Shown in pieces: positions 16,221 to 25,900 of a stretch of DNA of 64,000 bases. Source of the stretch: Deltaproteobacteria bacterium (GTDB lineage Bacteria; Myxococcota_A; UBA9042; DTJE01). Below the pieces are notes generated by a model, which did no database searches, had not been told where the DNA came from, and saw only the letters and a list, made by a program, of their open reading frames with translations. Where the stretch lies: positions 310,001 through 374,000 of the forward strand of contig JAKPOP010000003.1 in the NCBI GenBank assembly GCA_029547805.1, read 5' to 3'. The stretch's first letter is position 1. Each line of letters starts with the position of its first letter. Position numbers and translations under genes: made by a program.

Positions 16221-18539
16221 TCAGGGCCAGGGACGGCCCTCGATGAAGGCCGCTGGACCCTGGTCCAGGCTGTTCTCGATGATGGCCCGGAAGCCTGCGT
16301 AGTCCGGGTGGATCCCGTCGGGGATGTGATCCGCGGGGCTCGGGTGGGTCCACCAGCCCCCCGGGAAGGGCGCGTAGGCCGGCGCCGGGCCGGGCCGGGG
16401 CGCCGCTCCGGGGCCGTAGCCGAACAGGGAGTCTCCGAAGACGTGCTGCATCAGGCCCATGTTGTGGGCGTACACCATGCCGGTCGTGGCCTCGCCGACG
16501 GCCCTGCCCCGGGCTGCCAGTTCCACCAGGCCCAGGTTGAACTCTGCCATGTCCATCCCGGGGAAGCCTCCCCCGAGGGCCTCGATCAGCAGGTAGTTCA
16601 GGTAGTCGTAGCCGATCAGCACGACCCGAAGGTTCGGCCTCCCCGTCCGGACGATGTTCACGAAGGCCTGGATGTCCGCCTGGATCCGCCCCAGGGCCAG
16701 GTACCACCCCCAGGCATCCTGGAGCCCCAGGCCTCCGGCACAGGCCCGCAGGTAGTCGTTGCCCCCCAGCGTGAACAGGAGCATCCCCGCCGGTGGGTCC
16801 ATGTCCAGGGCCAGCGCAAGGGCGGACATCAGGCCCAGGTCCGACAGCCACCCTGCCACGGTGGAACCGGGCTTCGAGGTGGTCTCCCAGGTGACCGCCA
16901 CCTCCTCGTATCCCCGGGCATCGAGGGCATCCCGGAGGGGCAGGATGAGGCCCGTGGACCAGGAGTCCCCGGCCAGCACGACGCGGCGCATGGCCAGGCA
17001 CTGGGGGTTCCGACCAGGCTGGCAGCGCCCGCCGTCACAGACATCCCCGGCCGTGCAGGGGTCCCCGTCATCGCAGGCGCGGATCGCAGCCAGATGGACG
17101 CAGCCGGTCCGGGGGTCGCAGGCATCGTCGGTGCACGGATTGCCGTCATCGCAGGAGGTCACGTCCCCGACGCAGGTCCCGTAGATGCACCGGTCCCCGG
17201 CCGTGCAGGCATCGCCGTCGTCGCAGGGGGTCGCCCCAGGCAGCCGGTCATGGAGGCATCCCAGGGATCCATCGCAGGAATCGGCCGTGCAGGGATTCTC
17301 GTCGTCGCAATCGGCCGGCCGTCCCGGGACGCAGAGGCCCTGGAGGCACGAATCGCCCACCGTGCAGGCGTCACCGTCCTCGCAGGAAATCCCCGACTGG
17401 ACCCGGTGAATGCATCCCGAGGTCCCGGTGCAGAAGTCCAGCGTGCAGGGATTCCCGTCGTCGCAGGCCGTGGCCCGGCCCTGGCAGGTCCCTCCCAGAC
17501 AGAAATCCACGTCCGTGCAGGGATTCCCGTCATTGCAGGGGGACCCGTCGGCCGCCCGATGGACACAGCCCTCGTCCGGGATGCAGAGGTCCTCCGTGCA
17601 GGGGTTCCCGTCGCGGCAGTCCAGCGGGGTGCCGACGCATCGCCCCGTCTCGCAGTGGTCGTCCTCCGTGCAGAGGGAACCGTCGTCGCAGGCACGGCCA
17701 TGGAGGGGCCGATGGGCGCACCCCACTCCCGCCTCGCAGGAGTCCTCGGTGCAGGGATTGCCGTCATCGCAGAGGTCGGGCCGCCCCGTGCAGGATCCGT
17801 CGTCCGGGCACGCATCGTCCACCGTGCAGGGGTCCCCGTCATCGCAGGGGATCCCTGGGGTCACGGCAGCACGGCACCCGGCGGCCGGGTCACAGGAGTC
17901 CACGGTGCAGGGGTCCCCGTCATCGCACCGGGCCGGCGTCCCCCGGCAGACCCCCAGGATGCAGCGGTCCTCGACCGTGCAGAGGTCCCCGTCGTCGCAG
18001 GACTTCCCGGTTCGGGGGTAATCGACGCAGCCCCGGGAGGGGTCACAGACACGGCCGGTGCAGGACCGTTCGTCCTCGGGGCACTGGACCGGAGACCCCC
18101 TGCACCGCCCTCCCCGGCACGCGTCCTGATCCGTGCACGCATTCCCGTCGTCGCAGGGCGAGGCCTCGGGCTGGTCCTCCAGCACGCAGGCCCCCTCGCG
18201 GCAGGCCCAGGATCGGCAGGCCGGCGCCGCCCCCTTGGCCGATTCGCAGTCCGACGACATGCCGCAGGGGACGTCCTCGATGTCCCTGGCCTCGGGGTCA
18301 TCCCCGGTGTCGGAGGCATCCACTGCCGGGCCCGGATCCAGGACCGCACCCGGGTCCCGGGAACCCGATGCGTCACCCTCCATGACCTCGGAACCGTCCC
18401 AGGCATCCCCGATTCCCAGGTCCGCCAGGGGACCGAGGTCGGGAAGGGACGGCGTTCCTCCCCCGCAGGCCCCGGCCAGGAACAGGGCGCCCCACAGGGA
18501 CAGGACACGCCAGGATCGGAATCCCTGTCGAGACTTCAC
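16221..18539 (-). CDS. Lipoprotein with about 15 CTDC Cys-rich repeats and a C-terminal SGNH hydrolase
   Basis: About 772 residues. The GTG at 18539 gives a signal ending FLAGAC (Cys25); a longer upstream reading exists but has no signal. After an Asp/Gly/Pro linker, residues about 100-515 hold roughly 15 repeats of the form CDDGDPCTVDSC (Dictyostelium-type CTDC repeats, Pfam Dicty_CTDC-like). Residues about 516-772 form an SGNH/GDSL-like hydrolase with VLAGDSWS (nucleophile Ser), the block II Gly region, LGGNDY, and DGIHPDYAGF (Asp-x-x-His). The likely activity is an ester or acetyl-ester hydrolase presented on a disulfide-rich stalk outside the cell. The gene is divergent from 18634-21039, with a shared AT-rich promoter patch between them. 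Confidence 0.82.
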   Translation of the reverse strand: MKSRQGFRSWRVLSLWGALFLAGACGGGTPSLPDLGPLADLGIGDAWDGSEVMEGDASGSRDPGAVLDPGPAVDASDTGDDPEARDIEDVPCGMSSDCESAKGAAPACRSWACREGACVLEDQPEASPCDDGNACTDQDACRGGRCRGSPVQCPEDERSCTGRVCDPSRGCVDYPRTGKSCDDGDLCTVEDRCILGVCRGTPARCDDGDPCTVDSCDPAAGCRAAVTPGIPCDDGDPCTVDDACPDDGSCTGRPDLCDDGNPCTEDSCEAGVGCAHRPLHGRACDDGSLCTEDDHCETGRCVGTPLDCRDGNPCTEDLCIPDEGCVHRAADGSPCNDGNPCTDVDFCLGGTCQGRATACDDGNPCTLDFCTGTSGCIHRVQSGISCEDGDACTVGDSCLQGLCVPGRPADCDDENPCTADSCDGSLGCLHDRLPGATPCDDGDACTAGDRCIYGTCVGDVTSCDDGNPCTDDACDPRTGCVHLAAIRACDDGDPCTAGDVCDGGRCQPGRNPQCLAMRRVVLAGDSWSTGLILPLRDALDARGYEEVAVTWETTSKPGSTVAGWLSDLGLMSALALALDMDPPAGMLLFTLGGNDYLRACAGGLGLQDAWGWYLALGRIQADIQAFVNIVRTGRPNLRVVLIGYDYLNYLLIEALGGGFPGMDMAEFNLGLVELAARGRAVGEATTGMVYAHNMGLMQHVFGDSLFGYGPGAAPRPGPAPAYAPFPGGWWTHPSPADHIPDGIHPDYAGFRAIIENSLDQGPAAFIEGRPWP
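17010..18180 (-). repeat. CTDC Cys-rich repeat array (about 15 units)
   Basis: Tandem coding repeats of about 25-30 codons, each with Cys-(Asp/Asn)-Asp-Gly-x-x-Cys-Thr and a following Cys. Units are divergent at DNA level, so the array is old rather than recently amplified. Boundaries are approximate. Confidence 0.8.
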
Positions 18540-18569
18540 GACGCCGGTCCTCGAACTCCAGGTGTTTTC

Positions 18570-18577
18570 ATTATAAT
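18570..18577. promoter_or_regulatory. Palindromic -10 element ATTATAAT serving both divergent lipoprotein genes
   Basis: ATTATAAT is its own reverse complement and offers a perfect TATAAT on each strand (18572-18577 on plus, 18575-18570 on minus). It lies 31 bases from the GTG at 18539 and 57 bases from the ATG at 18634 in an unusually AT-rich patch. No good -35 is visible on either side. Confidence 0.6.
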
Positions 18578-18633
18578 CGAGCCGTTCCCGTTCCGAGACA
18601 TGAGGCGCTGTTCCTCGGCGACCGGAGGCGATC

Positions 18634-21039
18634 ATGAGAGCCCCGATGACCCGGTGCCCCCGCAGGATGACGATGGCGACCCTGCTGGTCCTGGCGCTTG
18701 CCCGATGCGGCGGTGGCGGGGACCCGTCCACCGATGGCGAGTTGCCGTCCACCGGGGACCTGGCTGGGGATTTCCGGGACGTGCCGGTACACCTGCCCGA
18801 TGGAACGGACCCCGGCGGTCGCCCCGAGACGTGGTGGGAGGACCTCCCCGGGGACATCCCCGATGCCTCCGACCCGGTCCTTCAGGACCCGGGGCAGGAC
18901 CCGGGGGGAGATCCGGGGGGGGATCCGGGCCCCACCCTGGGAAACATGGGAGACCCCTGCTCCACCATGCAGGACTGCCGCAGCGGCCTGTGCCTGGAAA
19001 CCGGCGCCGGAGGCATCTGCACGGACCTCTGCCTCGACCGCTGCCCCGAGGGCTGGGTCTGCCGGGGCACGCCGATCTCCGGGTCCGACCCGGTCTTCAT
19101 CTGCGCCCCGTCCTTCTGGGCCATCTGCCTGCTCTGCGAGTCCCAAGGCGATTGCCGGACCGACCAGGGCGCCTGCCGAGACCACGGGGCCGACGGAAAG
19201 CGATGCTCCGTGCCCTGCGATGATGGCCATCCCTGCCCCCGGGGATTCCGGTGCGATCCCGATGCCGATGGGCAAGGGTGGTGCCTGCCCGAGACCGGGA
19301 GTTGCGCCTGCCGGACCGAGCGGGACCGCGGCCGGGAGCGGGCCTGTCAGGTGATCAATGCCGAGGGGTCGTGCCCCGGCACACAGCAATGCCTGGGAGC
19401 AGACGGCTGGTCCCCCTGCCAGGGCCAGGAGCCTGCACAGGAGGTCTGCAACGGTCTGGACGACAACTGCAACGGCCTCCAGGACGAGGGCTTTCCGGAC
19501 CAGGACCGGGATGGCATCGCCGACTGCGTGGACCCGGACATCGACGGCGACGGCAGTCCCAACGCAGAGGACAACTGCCCGGACATCCCGAACCCCAGGC
19601 AGGAGGACCTGGACCAGGATGGCCTGGGGGACCCCTGCGACCCCGACCGGGACGGCGACGGCGTGCCGGACGTCCAGGACAACTGTCCCGAGGCCCCGAA
19701 CCCCGGGCAGGAGGACCTGGACCTCGACGACCTGGGGGATGCCTGCGACCCCGACCGCGACGGCGACGGCGTGCCGGACGTTCAGGACAACTGCCCCGGT
19801 CATGCCAACCCGGGCCAACGGGACCTGGACCAGGATGGCCTGGGCGATGCCTGCGACCCCGACCGCGACGGCGACGGCCTGGACGATGGGGAGGACAACT
19901 GCCCCGGTGCCCCGAATCCGGGACAGGAGGACCTGGACCTCGACGACGTCGGGGATGCATGCGACTCTGACCGGGACGGCGACGGAGTGCCGGACCTCCA
20001 GGACAACTGTCCCGGTCACGCCAACCCGGGCCAACGGGACCTGGACCAGGACGGCCTGGGGGACCCCTGCGACCCGGACCTGGATGGCGACGCCATCGCC
20101 AACGACCGGGACAACTGCCCCGAGACCTACAACCCCGGACAGCAGGACCTCGACGGGGACGACCTCGGTGATGCCTGCGATGCCGATGACGACAACGACG
20201 GGCTGCCGGACCTGGAGGACAACTGCCCCGGGACGCCCAACGCGGACCAGGGCGACTGCGACGGCGACGGTCCGGGAGACGCCTGTGACCCGGACGACGA
20301 CAACGACGGGTTCCTGGACCTGGTGGACTGCGGCCCCTGCGACCCCTCCCGCTACCCCGACGCCTCGGAGGTCTGCAACGGCCTGGACGACAACTGCAAC
20401 GCGGCCATCGACGAGGACACCGCGTGGCAATGCGGCGCCTATGCCTGCGGTGGGGTCCTGGGCTGCCTGGGGGCCTGCCAGGGATCGGGGGAGTGCCGGG
20501 AGGGGTTCTTCTGCGACGGAAACGACCTGGACCGGGATGGACGACGGGACGAGTGCCTCCCGAAGGTCCCCCCGGGGGGATCGTGTTCCAGCGCCTGGGA
20601 GTGCTCCCAGGAATACTGCGCCAACGGGCACTGCTGCGGCGCCGTGGGCGACCTCTGCTGCGCATCCGACGGGGACTGCGGGGGACTGAACCTGCCCCCG
20701 ACCTGCGATGCCCCGGGGCAGTGCCGGGGTCACCGGACTGAGGGCTACTGCAATGAGGCCTTTGCGTGCCGCACCCGGGCGGTCGATGACCCCTCGGGGT
20801 GCACCGGGGCCCTCTGTTTCGTCGGACGGTACTGCGACGGCGCCACCGTCCGGGAGAATCGCGCCTGCGGGTCCAACGGGGCCTGCGACCAGCACGGGGC
20901 CCTGATCCAGAACTGCGTCGGATGGAACTCGTGCTGCGACTACGGGTGTTCCAACGGGTCCTGCTGGGCCGCCTTCCGGACCGGAGATGCCCTGTGTGTC
21001 CTTCTCTGCGTGAACAACCCCATCGCCTGCATCTGCTAG
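18634..21039 (+). CDS. Secreted Cys-rich protein with thrombospondin type 3 and MopE-type repeats
   Basis: An 801-residue exported protein. The ATG at 18634 follows GGAGG. The signal ends LALARC (Cys25); Arg at -1 is atypical for a lipobox, so lipidation is uncertain. An Asp/Gly/Pro linker and Cys-rich segments follow. Residues about 270-285 hold EVCNGLDDNCNGLQDEG, a MopE-type putative metal-binding motif (repeated near 572). Residues 302-553 are seven 36-residue thrombospondin type 3 repeats (DRDGDGVPDVQDNCP pattern), which bind Ca2+ in known proteins. The C-terminal part has many Cys pairs (YCANGHCCGAVGDLCC) and ends in CVNNPIACIC. A Ca2+-stabilised surface or adhesion protein is inferred; no enzyme domain is visible. 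Confidence 0.82.
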   Translation: MRAPMTRCPRRMTMATLLVLALARCGGGGDPSTDGELPSTGDLAGDFRDVPVHLPDGTDPGGRPETWWEDLPGDIPDASDPVLQDPGQDPGGDPGGDPGPTLGNMGDPCSTMQDCRSGLCLETGAGGICTDLCLDRCPEGWVCRGTPISGSDPVFICAPSFWAICLLCESQGDCRTDQGACRDHGADGKRCSVPCDDGHPCPRGFRCDPDADGQGWCLPETGSCACRTERDRGRERACQVINAEGSCPGTQQCLGADGWSPCQGQEPAQEVCNGLDDNCNGLQDEGFPDQDRDGIADCVDPDIDGDGSPNAEDNCPDIPNPRQEDLDQDGLGDPCDPDRDGDGVPDVQDNCPEAPNPGQEDLDLDDLGDACDPDRDGDGVPDVQDNCPGHANPGQRDLDQDGLGDACDPDRDGDGLDDGEDNCPGAPNPGQEDLDLDDVGDACDSDRDGDGVPDLQDNCPGHANPGQRDLDQDGLGDPCDPDLDGDAIANDRDNCPETYNPGQQDLDGDDLGDACDADDDNDGLPDLEDNCPGTPNADQGDCDGDGPGDACDPDDDNDGFLDLVDCGPCDPSRYPDASEVCNGLDDNCNAAIDEDTAWQCGAYACGGVLGCLGACQGSGECREGFFCDGNDLDRDGRRDECLPKVPPGGSCSSAWECSQEYCANGHCCGAVGDLCCASDGDCGGLNLPPTCDAPGQCRGHRTEGYCNEAFACRTRAVDDPSGCTGALCFVGRYCDGATVRENRACGSNGACDQHGALIQNCVGWNSCCDYGCSNGSCWAAFRTGDALCVLLCVNNPIACIC
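19537..20292 (+). repeat. Seven 108-bp thrombospondin type 3 coding repeats
   Basis: Exactly 7 x 108 bases. Units 2-3 and 4-5 are near-duplicates as pairs, giving a 216-bp higher-order repeat (compare 19796-19850 with 20012-20066). Confidence 0.85.
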
Positions 21040-21074
21040 TCCTGCGGGAGGTTCGGCTGCCCGGCGCCCCCGCC

Positions 21075-21096
21075 GGGCCCGATTGACATCGGGCCC
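21075..21096. promoter_or_regulatory. 8-bp inverted repeat with TTGACA in the loop
   Basis: GGGCCCGA (21075-21082), TTGACA (21083-21088), TCGGGCCC (21089-21096). It lies between the thrombospondin-repeat gene and the GH3 gene. It may terminate the upstream transcript (no T-run) or place a perfect -35 hexamer inside an operator-like palindrome; the weak GAGACT at 21105-21110 would be the -10 with a 16-base spacer. Confidence 0.45.
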
Positions 21097-21139
21097 CGAC
21101 CCGTGAGACTCCCTGGGGTTCCTGGTCGGAAGTCCGGCG

Positions 21140-22948
21140 ATGAAGGTCCGAGGTCCCTGGTGCGGAAGCATTCCGGTCCTGCTGGCATGGCTGGTCCTTG
21201 GCCAGGGATGGTCCTGCGCCCGGGAGTCCTCGGGTCCTTCCGGTCCGACGGACCCGGATGCCTTCGACCCCTCGGCGGTCGCCCGGTCCTTCTGTCCCCA
21301 GGACCCGGACCAGGTCGAGGAGGCCCTGCATCGGATGTCCCCCCTCCAGCGCATCGGCCAGCACCTGGTGATCCCGCTCTACCGATCCGGGAGCACCGTC
21401 GATGGCCGGACCCGGGATCGCCTGCACCGGTACTTCCCCGGTGGGGGCTTCGTCAGCCAGATCACGGGCGTCGCGATGAACGACCACGAATCCACCGCCC
21501 GCTTCCTCCACGACGTCCAGCAGGCGGCCCTGGAGACCTCGGGCGTCCCCCTGCTGGTGGCCGCCGACCAGGAGGGCGGCGTCTACAGCGTGATGCAGCA
21601 CATGATGGGAGGCACCGACCCCATCGGTCCGACGGCGATCGGATCCACCGGATCCCCCTGGGTCGCCTTCCGCCAGTTCGCGATGATGGGACGCGAGATC
21701 AAGGCCCTCGGGATCCATGCGGACTTTGGCCCGCTGCTGGACACCCATGACCGCCCCGACAACGGCAACCTGAACACCCGGACCTTCGGGCCCGACGTGG
21801 ACCTGAACGCCACGCTGGGCGTCGCGGCATGCCTCGGCCTCCAGCACGAGGGCGTGATGCCCGTCGTGAAGCATTTCCCAGGCGACGGCATGACCGCCGG
21901 CAACACCCACCACGAGTTCGTCGTGAACACGGCGTCCCGGGAGACCCTGGAGGCCCGGCTCCTGAAGCCGTTCCGAGCGGCCTTCCAGGCAGGGTGCGAC
22001 GCCGTGATGATCATCCCGGCCCGCTACGACGCCCTCGACGCCACCCGTTCCGCCGTCACCTCCCGGCCGGTGATCACCGGCCTGCTCCGGGGGGAACTGG
22101 GGTTCGACGGACTGGTGGTCACCGACGACCTGGGCATGCACGGGGCGATCCAGGGCCTCGCCCCCGGGGAGATCCCGGGCCTGGAGGCCCTGAAGGCCGG
22201 GGCGGACCTCCTTCTCTACGTCTCCCCCCAGGACCCGGAGATCGACGCCCTGGTGGCGGCCATCGCCCAGGAACTCGAGACGCGACCGGACTTCGCGGCG
22301 GAGTTCGAGGCATCGACCCGCCGGATTCTGCGTCACAAGCAGCGGTACTGCCTGCTGGACCGGCCGCTCTACCCGGAGGAGGACGACATCGCGCTCCTGC
22401 CGTCCCGCATCGGTCGCCCCGAAGATGGGGCGATGTCCCGAGCCCACGCCGAACAGGCGGTGGTCCTGTTGGAGGACGACGGAATACTGCCCCTGCAGGG
22501 ACGCCGGGTGATCTGCACCGGGCCGGCGGCCTACCTGCCGGACCCGGCCTCCGGCTGGTCCTGGGTCAACGAGCGATCCTTCTGCGAGTCCCTGCGCCTC
22601 CGGGACCCGACCGTCCGGTTCCAGGACTTCCTGGTGGAGGGGACCGAGGAGGCGGCCGCCGGGTGGGTCGAGGACCATGGAACGGATGCCGACGACGTCG
22701 TCGTGGCGACCTTCCAGGCCTTCTTCTCCCCGGCCCAGGAGGCCCTGCTGGACCGCCTGGCCGCCGGGTCCCTGCCGGTGGTTCACGTCATGCAGGGAGT
22801 GCCCTTCGACTGGTGGATCTCCCGGGGCCGGGTTGCAGCCGCCATGGCGCTGATGGGCGGTCTGCCGGTCCTGTGCGACGCCGGGGCGTCCCTGATGTAC
22901 GGCGACATCACCGGGACGGGAACGATGCGCTGGGAGGCCCCTCGCTGA
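21140..22948 (+). CDS. Glycoside hydrolase family 3 (beta-N-acetylhexosaminidase-like), exported
   Basis: A 602-residue exported enzyme; the signal ends around GQGWSC (Cys26), a weak lipobox. The GH3 catalytic barrel spans about residues 60-400. It has VAADQEGG, the substrate Lys-His of VVKHFPGDG (Lys244-His245; NagZ usually has HG instead of DG here), the TAGNTHHE loop that carries the general acid His in NagZ-type enzymes, and the nucleophile in GLVVTDDLGM (Asp329). A second domain of about 160 residues follows, as in two-domain GH3 proteins. It probably removes terminal GlcNAc (or a related sugar) from peptidoglycan or chitin fragments outside the inner membrane. Convergent with the gene ending at 22964. 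Confidence 0.85.
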   Translation: MKVRGPWCGSIPVLLAWLVLGQGWSCARESSGPSGPTDPDAFDPSAVARSFCPQDPDQVEEALHRMSPLQRIGQHLVIPLYRSGSTVDGRTRDRLHRYFPGGGFVSQITGVAMNDHESTARFLHDVQQAALETSGVPLLVAADQEGGVYSVMQHMMGGTDPIGPTAIGSTGSPWVAFRQFAMMGREIKALGIHADFGPLLDTHDRPDNGNLNTRTFGPDVDLNATLGVAACLGLQHEGVMPVVKHFPGDGMTAGNTHHEFVVNTASRETLEARLLKPFRAAFQAGCDAVMIIPARYDALDATRSAVTSRPVITGLLRGELGFDGLVVTDDLGMHGAIQGLAPGEIPGLEALKAGADLLLYVSPQDPEIDALVAAIAQELETRPDFAAEFEASTRRILRHKQRYCLLDRPLYPEEDDIALLPSRIGRPEDGAMSRAHAEQAVVLLEDDGILPLQGRRVICTGPAAYLPDPASGWSWVNERSFCESLRLRDPTVRFQDFLVEGTEEAAAGWVEDHGTDADDVVVATFQAFFSPAQEALLDRLAAGSLPVVHVMQGVPFDWWISRGRVAAAMALMGGLPVLCDAGASLMYGDITGTGTMRWEAPR

Positions 22949-22963
22949 GGTCGTCGTCCCCTG

Positions 22964-25900
22964 TCACCGGCAGTTCCGGTCCCCGAGGCCGTTGAAGGTA
23001 TCGACCGGGAAGCCGTCCCACTCCGGGGCCGGGTCGAAGACATCGCCGCCATTCCGGTCCCCCTGAACGACCTCGCACTTGCGCCGGATCGTGTTGTCGG
23101 CCGTCGAGACCAGGCCGGTTCCCCACTCGGTGGACGGCCGGAACCCGATCTGCCCGATCACGTCCAGGACGACCTGGTCGGGACCCAGCAGTTCCACCGC
23201 ATCGTCGCCGTTGAAGGACAGGCTTCCGGAAAGGCCATTGCACAACGGCAACAGGAGACTGCCGGCCTGGGAGTTGCACAGCACGAAGGTCGCCCCCGGG
23301 TCCAGGACCCCCTGGGTCCCCAAGGGGATCGTGCTGGTCGGACTGGTGGCGCCATTCGCGTAGACCCGCACGATGATTTGCGACAGGGGCACGGCCACGG
23401 ACCCGGCGTTGAAGACCTCCACGGCCTTGTTGTTGCTGGACCCCTCCACGTACTCGCTGAAATACAGGTTCGTGAAGGTGATCATCTTGCCCGCGTCCTG
23501 CGGGTCATAGCCATCGGCGCTGCCGTCCCCCCGGCCCTCGCTCCGGGCGTCCTTGTCACAGAGGACGAAGACGCTGCCATTGTCCCCGCTGAACCGGAAG
23601 GCATAGTCCGCTCCGGGGGGCGGGGACCCGGGAAGCAGACCCAGGTACTCGTCGTTCGAGGCCTCGTAGGACGGACTGTCGGGGCCGTAGGCCATGTTGC
23701 CCTGGGCCGGGAACCAGGACCAGCCCCCGTCGTCCGGGTGGCTTCCCGAGGGGCCATACCCCACCTCTGCCACCAGGGGCGGATAGAGGTCCGTGCCACC
23801 GGTCGCCGTCGTGACCCCGGGGACGTACACCCGGCCGAAGACCGTGGTCGGCGCCCCCTCGACCGTGGTGATCTGGAGCGGCCACTGGAGGCGGCACCAC
23901 GCCACCGTCACCAGGCAGCCTTGCTGGTAGCGGCACGACGGGTCCCAGCAGTCGGTCCGGCCGTCCTGGTTCTCGTCCACCCCGTCGAAGCAGTCGGTCT
24001 CGGGGCAGTCGGGGTGGGCGGCGCACTCCGGGAGCCAGCAGGCCCGTCCATGGCCCAGGCACGAACCGTCGGCCTCGCAGGCCTCGGCGATCGTGCAGGA
24101 ATCCCCGTCGTCGCAGGCGTATCCCGCACAGTCGGGACGATCACAGGCTGAGACCCCAAAGGTGCAGACCCCCTGCCCGCCTCCCTGGTACAGGCAGCGG
24201 GAGGACACGGTGCAGAGGTCCCCGTCGTCGCAGGCGTGGTTGCCGCACTCGGGCCGACCACAGTCCACCAGACCTGACAGGCACCGCCCCTGGAAACAGA
24301 CGTCCCCGAGGGTGCAGGCGTCCCCATCGTCGCAGTCCTGATCGGACAGGTCCACGCTGCGGCATCCGGTGGGTGCGGGCCCATCCCCGCAGGAATCCTG
24401 CGTGCACGGATTGCCGTCGTCACAGACGGCATCGTTGGGCTCCACCCGGCAACCCGTCGCCGGATTCCCGTTCAGGGGGTCGCAGAGGTTCGCGGTGCAG
24501 GACAGCCCATCCTCGCAGGCGGCGTCCTGCGGCACGTTGGCGCACTGTCTCGCAGCGACATCACAGAAATCCAGCGTGCACGCGATGCCGTCGTCGCACA
24601 GGCTGGCGTCCGCCGTGTTCCGGCAGCCGACCCCCGAGACACAGGCATCAACAGTGCAGGGCACTCCGTCATCGCACTGGTCATCCTGTGGCGTCTGGAT
24701 ACAGTCCCGTTCCGGGTCGCACCGATCCAGCGTGCAGGCGGTCCCGTCATCGCACAGGCCATCCTGGGCTTCGTGGACACATCCGCCCTGCAAGGGGTCG
24801 CACCAGTCCCGCGTACAGGCGATGCCGTCCGTACAGAGGGTGTCGTCGGGCTCCCACTGGCAACCATCGTTGGTACACTGGTCGTGAGTGCACGCAATTC
24901 CGTCGTCGCAGAGGAAGTGGTTCGGGACGCTCTGGCAACCCGTGCCGGGGTCGCAGGAGTCCACTGTGCAGGAGGTCCCGTCGTCACAGGAGATCTCGGT
25001 CCCCTTGCAGCGCCCATCCACACAGAGGTCCCCCTCGGTGCAGAGGTTCTGGTCATCGCACCCATAATCTCCCGTCAACGGCGTGTGGAGGCACCCGGTG
25101 CCCGGATCCCCTCCGTTGGCCCCCAGGCAGGCATCCGCGGTGCAGACGTTCCCATCGTTGCATCGCCCATCCAGCGGCGTCCACTCGCACCCATGATCGG
25201 TACACCGGTCGTTGGTGCAGGAGGCCCCGTCGTCGCAAAGGTCGTTCTGGGCGTCGTGGCGGCATCCAGCCCCCGCCACGCAGGAGTCCTTCGTGCACGC
25301 CACGCCATCGTCGCAGGGATCCACGTCCGACCCCTCGCATCGTCCCTGCTGGCACAGGTCGACCCGGGTGCAGGGGTCTCCGTCGTCGCAGTCGCCCCCG
25401 CTCAGTCCCTCTCGCACGCATCCCTGAGAGGCATCGCAGTACTCCGCCGTGCAGATGTTCCCGTCGTCGCAGAAGTCATCCACCGGGATGTGCTGGCAGC
25501 CGATGTAGTCCTGGCAGACGTCCTCGGTGCATGCCACCTGGTCGTCGCAGGGGTTCGGATCCCCGCCGATGCACGTACCATACAGGCACTGATCGTTCAA
25601 CGTGCAGGGATTGCCGTCGTCACAGGAGTCCTGGTTGTCCGGGAAGACACAGCCGCCCTGGTCCGGGTCACAGACGTTGTCCGTGCAGGAATTCCGATCG
25701 TCGCATCGGCTATGAACGGGGTCGTTCCGGCATCCCGTCTCCAGGTCGCAGTAGTCGTCGGTGCAAGGAATGCCATCGTTGCAGTTGAGTCCAACACCCA
25801 GGCAGGCCGTGCCCAGGCAGATGTCATTGACCGTGCAGGCATTGTGGTCGTCGCAGGGCTGCCCGTTACGGACCACCTGACGGCAGCCGCCCGCGCTGAT

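Noticed and set aside
18540-18857. Longer N-terminus for the CTDC-SGNH lipoprotein
   Set aside because: The upstream 106 residues are Ser/Arg/Pro-rich, overlap the divergent gene and the TATAAT core, and would bury the signal peptide.
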